This document shows, piece by piece, positions 58,054 to 64,000 of a stretch of 64,000 nt of DNA. How positions within the stretch are numbered: position 1 is the stretch's first letter; each line of letters begins with the position of its first letter. The notes under the pieces were generated by a model. That model was not told the origin of the DNA, ran no database searches, and was given only the letters and a program-made list of their open reading frames with translations. Source of the DNA: Euonymus europaeus (Eukaryota; Streptophyta; Magnoliopsida; Celastrales; Celastraceae); contig OY756972.1 in NCBI GenBank assembly GCA_963580455.1, forward strand, positions 6,959,001-7,023,000, read 5' to 3'. The position numbers and the translations under genes were made by a program.

Positions 58054-58204
58054 ATATATTAGTATTAATACCATGATTAGATTATGCAATAGTATCCAAA
58101 TTTGATAGTGCAGTAGTCTCAAACATTGTCAATACCATAATATAATTCAATAACAATAATACGACCAAATAAATAAGTTCTCAACGTCCGCGCCTCTCTA
58201 GGAT

Positions 58205-58500
58205 CTAAGCTTGCAAACCCTCTATATACTGGAATTGCACATCAGTCAAAGACTTCACATCTGTCATCATGATTTGGAACTCCCTCTCCATCCTGAGTTG
58301 CTCTACCTTAGCCAACTTGGTAACTGCCAAATGTCTCTCTGCTTCAGCCTTCACTTTCCCAACCTATAGTTTATTAGCTTCCATAGCTAAATGCTCATTC
58401 CATTCTTTTTCAACTCTCTCTCAGATTCAGCAAGTGCCATCATGTCCTCATGTGCTTTCTTTTGTTCCAGTGTATACACCACAGATTACCCCTAATATAA
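58205..58500 (-). pseudogene. Harbinger ORF1 (NAM-associated / Myb-like) C-terminal remnant
   Basis: Minus strand: QKKAHEDMMALAESERELKK, a one-base slip, WNEHLAMEANKL, a TAG stop, VGKVKAEAERHLAVTKLAKV and REFQIMMTDVKSLTDVQFQY, ending IEGLQA-stop. The MxxDxxxLxxxQxxYxE tail is typical of the NAM-associated C-terminal domain of PIF ORF1 proteins. It is convergent with the transposase. The N-terminal Myb/trihelix part is not visible. Confidence 0.65.
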
Positions 58501-58877
58501 TGCCCTCAAAATGCTGCTAGGAAAATTTTTGCAGAACAAAAGTAGAAAAACAAGTAAAGTGTTGCTAAGTAAAAATCTAAAAAACAAGGAAAGTGAGTAT
58601 TCATATCTCTCTACTGCAAATCCATTTTACGACTTAAGAACATTGACATTGGTTCCCAAAGTATTTAGGAGCCTAAGTGGCTTTCCCAACAATACAATAG
58701 TATTGCTTCATGACCATATACGTCTCAAGTCTCAACTACATAAAATACCCAGACCATTAGTTTAAAAATATGAGCACAAGAATATCAATGTCACAACATG
58801 AACTTCATCTCTCATGTGAAAATTGACCATTAGTTTCCATACTACTCTGTGTTAAGCTTGCATCCAATTGGCAGTGC

Positions 58878-59053
58878 AACAAATCAAAGAAATAATTGAC
58901 AATGTGCAATTGTAATGAACATGTGACCTTCGATAGAGATTGGCATTTGAAACTACAATCAACCCAACAAATCAAAGAAATAATTGAAAATGTGCAATTG
59001 TAATGAACATGTGACCTTCGATAGAGATTGGCATTTGAAACTATAATCAACCC
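58878..59053. repeat. 88-bp tandem duplication
   Basis: Two units from CAACAAATCAAAGAAATAA to AACTACAATCAACC differ at two or three positions. A recent duplication. Confidence 0.9.
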
Positions 59054-59164
59054 AACTGACCTACTTTCAGATTTTCAATTTTCACATGACCACCTCATTG
59101 AGATTGTTGAGTTGGATAAGCCATTGGTGTTTAATAACAGAGGAATTCATTGAATATTTAACCA

Positions 59165-59333
59165 AGAGCTGAAAAGCTACATGTATGAAGCAAAGAAAGG
59201 AGAAGGCATAACTGAAGAAGATAGTGCTCTCAAGGACATGGCAGTGGTGATGAAGCAAGTATACAAAACTGAAGAAGCCACTGAAGCTCCCAAGCAAGCT
59301 CAAGAATCACTAGTCAATGTCCTATTGATTTGA
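59165..59333 (+). pseudogene. Unidentified gene fragment
   Basis: The plus strand reads ELKSYMYEAKKGEGITEEDS, ALKDMAVVMKQVYKTEEA and TEAPKQAQESLVNVLLI-stop, a charged, codon-like segment inside the Harbinger element. Upstream the frame has a stop. I do not recognise the family. Confidence 0.3.
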
Positions 59334-60002
59334 ACAGGGTAAAGAGAATATTATTTAGTACTACACGTAGCTAGATAGGGCATAATTTTCTCTCCTTCCG
59401 GCCATTCTCTCTCAGTTCTAGCCGATAATGGTTTTTCACGATATCAAATTGAACCCACGACCCCAATTCAACTTATGCTACCAGCAAACAATTAACCAAA
59501 TGGAATCAGACCCAATCGATTTACTCCAGCAACCTAAACCTAAACAAATCGACAATCAAACCCATAATCAAAAGAAAAATATCTGGATGATGATTGCGAT
59601 TGCGGAAGAGGAATGGCCAGATCGTGTCTCTGACCAACATGAAAAAGCTCGGACCTTCGTGCGCCGCTGGGGAGAGAGAGAGTCGATAATGAATTTTTTT
59701 GATTAAAAATGCAGTCGTACAGCTATAGTGGTGTGCGAATTTTCCAGACGAACTATAACGCAACACTAGTTTAGAGATCTCTGCGTAGTGACTGTTGTGG
59801 GAGATAAACTCCACTAGATGACAAAAATGACACTTGGGTTTAACGCAATGGGGCTATTACAGAAGCTGCTGTGGATGCCCTTATTCATTATAATCCTTTT
59901 GACATCTCTACTAAGCATTTGACTCACCCTATTTATTTTCTCCTCTTTTAGGTGAGCCATCTACTAGTATGTGTTCTCTAGATCAGCATGTCGGGGCGTA
60001 AC

Positions 60003-60800
60003 TGTAATGCCTCGACCCGAGAGGCCCTACTTTGATACCATTCAATCAATACTTAATCCTATTTTAACTTAGCCATCATAACTCTCCCAAAAATCTGGTA
60101 GCATCTCCCCATAAATCGAGAGTGTGAACCTGGATACACACATCAATAATCCAAGTAATCACATCAAATCCACAAAAGGTCTCTGCCCATCAAATCACAA
60201 GCATCTGCAAACCTAGGCAGAGCCTCACGTCATCTAGCATCAAGCCATTTCTATCAAATCAAACAAGCATGCAAAACATCATTCAAGTATTCATACATCT
60301 AATCCAAATGTGATGTATCGTGTCAAAAATTGGCCCGGGAGTCCTGATCACACAACGCACCCTCCCGACTATTCCAATCATCACATATATTATGTGTTTC
60401 AGGAAGTGTATATCATTCTAGTACATATAAGTACCAATAAATAATAACAAAGTACAATTTAAACCCTTCCCAAAATATCCTCATAACTCTAAGTGGAAGC
60501 CATGTCATCGATGCTCATAAAAACCCTCCTTTTCGGTACCAGAACCAGACTCACCTAAGATAAGAAAAGAAATGAAAGGGTGAGCAATGACTCAGTAGGA
60601 GCAAAGTGGAACAATAAAAATACATAAGCAGAATTTTAAGAGAAGTCAATGCAACAATATTCTTATACCATGAACCACAACAATGAATATCAACCATTCC
60701 AAGATGGTGTCTCTTCCTCAAGGGCCATCGAGAATGATGCACCTAGCATCCATTCCAGCAAGTGGTGAACACTGCCACCATATACTTTCTATGAGGAATA
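60003..60800. mobile_element. LTR-like remnant (TGTAATGCCTCGACCC type)
   Basis: The sequence begins TGTAATGCCTCGACCCGAG, a variant of the TGTAACGCCCCGACCC start of some gypsy LTRs, and lacks coding potential. The right end is not defined. Confidence 0.4.
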
Positions 60801-60805
60801 AAACC

Positions 60806-62000
60806 TGTTAGGTGCAAAATGCACCTATATTTTCTAGTCTTAAATGTCTAAATTGGTGAATTTATAAGTTCAAAGTACTGCCCAAGCATATGTTTATATG
60901 TCAGGTGTTGCTGTTTGTGAAATAGCTATTTCTGGAAGGATTTGCGACCTTTCTGCGGCTGCAAATCTGGGCAGGAGACTGACGACCAATTTAACTGCTT
61001 ACGTGGCAATGAGGGGCTTATGGGTCTTTGTGAGATCTTTTCCAGGGAACAAAAAGTAGACTTACTAAAAATAGAAATGGAAGAGCACAAAAGCAGAGAA
61101 GGAAAGATAGAAAAGAGATATACATTCTCCAGAAGAGAGGCACGGCAGAGGAGAAAGAAGAGAAGGGCGATTCAAGGAAGAAGATACAAAGATCAAGTGG
61201 ACTCTTCTCTACAACTGGTTTTGGGTTTTCATTTATGTATTTGAATATGTATATGTGTAACTAAGAAACTTATTAGCTTGGGTTTGGTTAGTTCTTGTAT
61301 TTGATCTTTGTTGAACAATTCTATGGTTGATTACACTAGGATTAATTTATGAATCTCTGAATTAATTGATGATTTCTTGTTATTGTGAATGTCTGATCAA
61401 CTTCATGATGTTGGGGAACTGTTAGTTAGGCACATTCGGCTGACCAATACCCGGTGTCTAACAAGTGACAAAAATCTGATTAAGGTCTAGATTTGGGATT
61501 TGTGAACACAATATATTAGGTAATACACCATTGCTTAAGGTTGTGTGATTGTCGACTTTCTTGTTCTTATGCTTATCTTAGGAAATCCTTATGGTACACT
61601 AACCAAGATTCCTATGATAAGAAACGATTTTGGGCTGGACCAAAGCCAAGATCATTGCTTAGGAAAGTTAGAATCAAGAGAGCCGGACCAAGGTCTCTTG
61701 ATTGACGTCATTAATTCTTTAAATTGTGTGATTGCAATTGGAATTTTGTAACTAAGTGATAGTACAAGAACGAGACTAACCCAAGCTAAGCTTTCCCGCA
61801 TTAATTTACATCTGTTTCAGCCACTTTTATTCAGCATTTTCAGATCTGATTTTTCTTTGCATTTTAGTTTAATTATTGCTTTGTAGTTTGTTCGGTAATT
61901 GAGCAGTCTCTGTGGATACGATCCCATTCGCTTTTATACTATTTACGACACGTACACTTGCGGATAGGGTAAGACCCGTCTTTATTTAATATTGCAAGGT
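60806..62000 (+). mobile_element. Ty3/gypsy LTR remnant
   Basis: It starts TGTTAGGTGCAAAATGCACC and near its end has CAGTCTCTGTGGATACGATC and ACACGTACACTTGCGGATA. These correspond to the CAATCCCTGTGGATTCGACC and TACGTGCGCTTGCG words near the 3' end of Athila/Tat-like LTRs. No second copy or target duplication was found. Confidence 0.5.
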
Positions 62001-62982
62001 TAACTTGTGATATTTTATATCGACCAAAACCAATTGTAAGACTCTTGTCTTACCCATACTAATTAAGGTTGACTCGAACCGACCACCGAGATCTCAATGT
62101 GTTACCTCAAATAGGCCTCATTTGGTGGGAACAAAGCACGAGTTCCACAACCCTCCTCCCACATGACGTTCAGTCAAACTACCAGAATTTTGATGTCGTA
62201 CTCGATCTTCCCATGCTGCTTCAATGCATAACAAGTGGCATGCCATGGAAAATATACATATATACAAGTCCTACATATTTATTAACTATTCATGATGCAT
62301 GAACAGGAACCATACATGCTTGATATAAGACCAAGCAATTAATTGGGAATGCATATAACAATTTATATATTATGAGATTAATCCTAGGTTTATTCTTCCT
62401 TGGGAGAAAATAAAGATAGAACACAAATATGGAAGACCAATGAAGAAAGTAGCCGAATTTAAATATTGAGATCGAAAATGAATAGATTGGGCCAGAAATC
62501 CTCTACCTCAAATCCACATAAATTTACAAAATCGAAAATTTCTTATTCTAGTGTCTGAATTCCCCAAACCTAACATATAGAAAATTCACAACTCATTTCA
62601 TAATCAATATCATATAAAATACTAAAAATTCCATAAATTCAAGAAACCTACCTTCTCTCTCTAAAAATTTCTTTGCCAAACTTGGAAATCATTCAAATCG
62701 AACCCTCACTCAAAATCAACCTAAAAACCTATATTTATAACCATAATCAAGCATATAATCAACTTCCTAAAAATCACAATTTCTTTCTCTCCCTCTCCCT
62801 CTCTCTGTCCCTCTTAGTCTATCGGCATTCTCTAGTCTTCTTTTCCCTTTGGAATAGCATGCTGGCTATTGGAACTTTTGTTCCATTTAATTTTATTTTA
62901 ACTGAACGGGCAATGTGCCCTTAAAATGGTTGGCCACTGAAAGTGGCATATTTGCTATTATATATATATATATATATATCAG
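62001..62982. other. Intergenic, no gene seen
   Basis: AT-rich with a TA microsatellite at 62958-62979. Confidence 0.5.
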
Positions 62983-63684
62983 TTTTTCTCTAGTAAGGAC
63001 TCATTTTACGGACCCTTTAGACGAACTTCTTTTCTTGACCCTTGGATGCATCATACGGTCCAGATCTCTATCTCTTCTCCCTCCTCTCCATCGGCAATTC
63101 GCAAACTCGGATAAGAAAGATGCCCAGCCAACTGCATCTCAGTCAAAAAACCCATGTTTCTATCTCCAATTTGGTGTCTCTGTCTTCCAGATCGATGAAC
63201 CCATTTCGTGTCTCTCTCTCTCATCTTCTTTCTCTGTCCGTCTTGCATTCAAATGGGTCATGTAGGAGAAGACATAGACAACGCGATAGAGAACACGAGT
63301 TGAGGATAAGGCAATGACGATGAGAACCTGAGCTATTTTTTTGTTCTGTTTTGGGTTGGATTGGTTGATTGAAATTCTTCTTCTTTTTTGTATTCTTTTC
63401 GTTCTTGTGCATATGGGTTTTGGCTAGAGAAAAAAGAAAAACTTCCTTTAACAGGTAGAGAATAGGTAATGTTGATCCAGAGCTTGTGAAACATTTGGAT
63501 TGACAAGGGTGCTTGGATTTGCTGAAAAAGATCAAAACTTGGGGGCAGAGAGTGAAAGGAACAAGAGGAAGGGGGGAGGGAGAGAGAGAGAGAGAGAACT
63601 CCAGATCTGGACCGTACGATGCATCTTACGGTCTAAAAAAGAAGTCCGTAAATTTGATCCTTAAAATAGGTCCTTACCAGAGAA
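62983..63684. mobile_element. ~700-bp non-autonomous element with long inverted ends
   Basis: The left end TTTTTCTCTAGTAAGGAC and the reverse complement of the right end ATTTTCTCTGGTAAGGAC continue as imperfect inverted repeats for about 85 bases. They share ACTTCTTTTCTTGACC-like and GATGCATCATACGGTCCAG-like words, reaching CCAGATCT on both sides. The middle is CT-rich with no recognised protein. Long inverted ends suggest a MULE-type MITE. No clear target copy is visible because the flanks are repetitive. Confidence 0.65.
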
Positions 63685-64000
63685 AATGATTAACTCATCC
63701 TTAGTCAAATTTTAACCCAATACTTGGTATTCTCAAACCTGAATTAACAATTTAATTATTATTATTATTATTGTAAAACCCTGTTTTATAAAAATATATA
63801 TATATATATATATGGAAGGGCATAAAAGAAAAAAATTAAAATTAAAATAAATAAAAAATATTTATTTACTTAAATATTAAGAAATAAATTCAAATATATA
63901 TAGGAGTTAAAAAAAATATTTGAAAATACAAAAAGGGTGGTCAAAGTTCGATAAAAAAAATGAAAAATTGAATAAGTATCAAACTTCACCCGAAAGGGTG
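63685..64000. other. AT-rich window end
   Basis: ATT and TA microsatellites (about 63755-63772 and 63798-63824). TGTAAAACCCTG at 63772 could be a gypsy LTR start running out of the window. Confidence 0.4.

Larger units (their letters stand above)
57243..59880 (+). mobile_element. PIF/Harbinger transposon, left end replaced by plastid DNA
   Basis: It contains a plus-strand transposase and a convergent minus-strand ORF1 remnant, the usual two-gene set. The right terminus, reverse complemented, reads GGGCATCCACAGCAGC and is followed by TTA at 59881-59883, fitting the GGGCATCC ends and 3-bp TTA/TAA target of Tourist/Harbinger elements. The left terminus and the transposase N-terminus are missing. 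Confidence 0.75.

Overview
The window is nuclear DNA from a flowering plant, probably a eudicot. It is AT-rich, has long TA and CA microsatellites, genes split by GT-AG introns, a plant U1 snRNA gene and many layers of degraded plant transposons. I cannot name the species. Only one protein-coding gene looks complete: a ten-exon minus-strand gene (46246 to 38213) for a 325-residue cytosolic O-acetylserine (thiol)lyase (cysteine synthase). Beyond its 3' end lie a U1 snRNA gene with a substituted 5' end (36755-36918) and a second, decayed U1 copy (37669-37815). Nearly everything else is mobile-element debris or host-gene fragments carried by it.

Layout. 1-5600: a CACTA (En/Spm) relic whose left end is at 1288, with a broken Transposase_24-type gene on the minus strand and a foreign plus-strand exon where one of its own exons should be. 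5600-9500: a Ty3/gypsy LTR remnant, then pieces of an O-fucosyltransferase gene and an F-box gene, ending at 9498 in a Helitron-like 3' terminus (hairpin plus CTAG before T). 9509-17059: a Mutator-like element with ~90-bp terminal inverted repeats and a FAR1-type transposase. A 2.2-kb solo LTR and an 805-bp hAT-type MITE have since inserted into that transposase. 17060-23244: intergenic DNA with local duplications and a second Helitron-like 3' end. 23245 to about 30390: a second CACTA element, its TNP2 gene split by another 2.2-kb solo LTR with a perfect 5-bp target duplication. 31441-34130: a decayed pararetrovirus-type polyprotein lacking reverse transcriptase. 34213-34665: a PPR-type relic.

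38213-46246 is the cysteine synthase locus. Its sixth intron (about 4.7 kb) holds an antisense hAT transposase relic and a 188-bp MITE with a perfect 8-bp target duplication. 47600-47830 carries a 5S-rRNA-like segment of the kind found in Cassandra TRIM elements. 50020-54050 is a Ty1/copia element with two LTRs, a primer-binding site and a deleted reverse transcriptase, landed beside a coiled-coil gene fragment. 57070-57252 is plastid DNA containing trnT with a changed anticodon, fused directly to a PIF/Harbinger element (57243-59880) that keeps a broken transposase, a broken ORF1 and one terminus. 60000-62000 holds gypsy-type LTR remnants, and 62983-63684 a long-TIR element.

The genes do not form a pathway. 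The window is one housekeeping metabolic gene and one RNA gene in a nested transposon landscape. Its clearest signals are insertion chronology (nested elements with target duplications), repeated exon capture, and the sequence-variant U1 copy.
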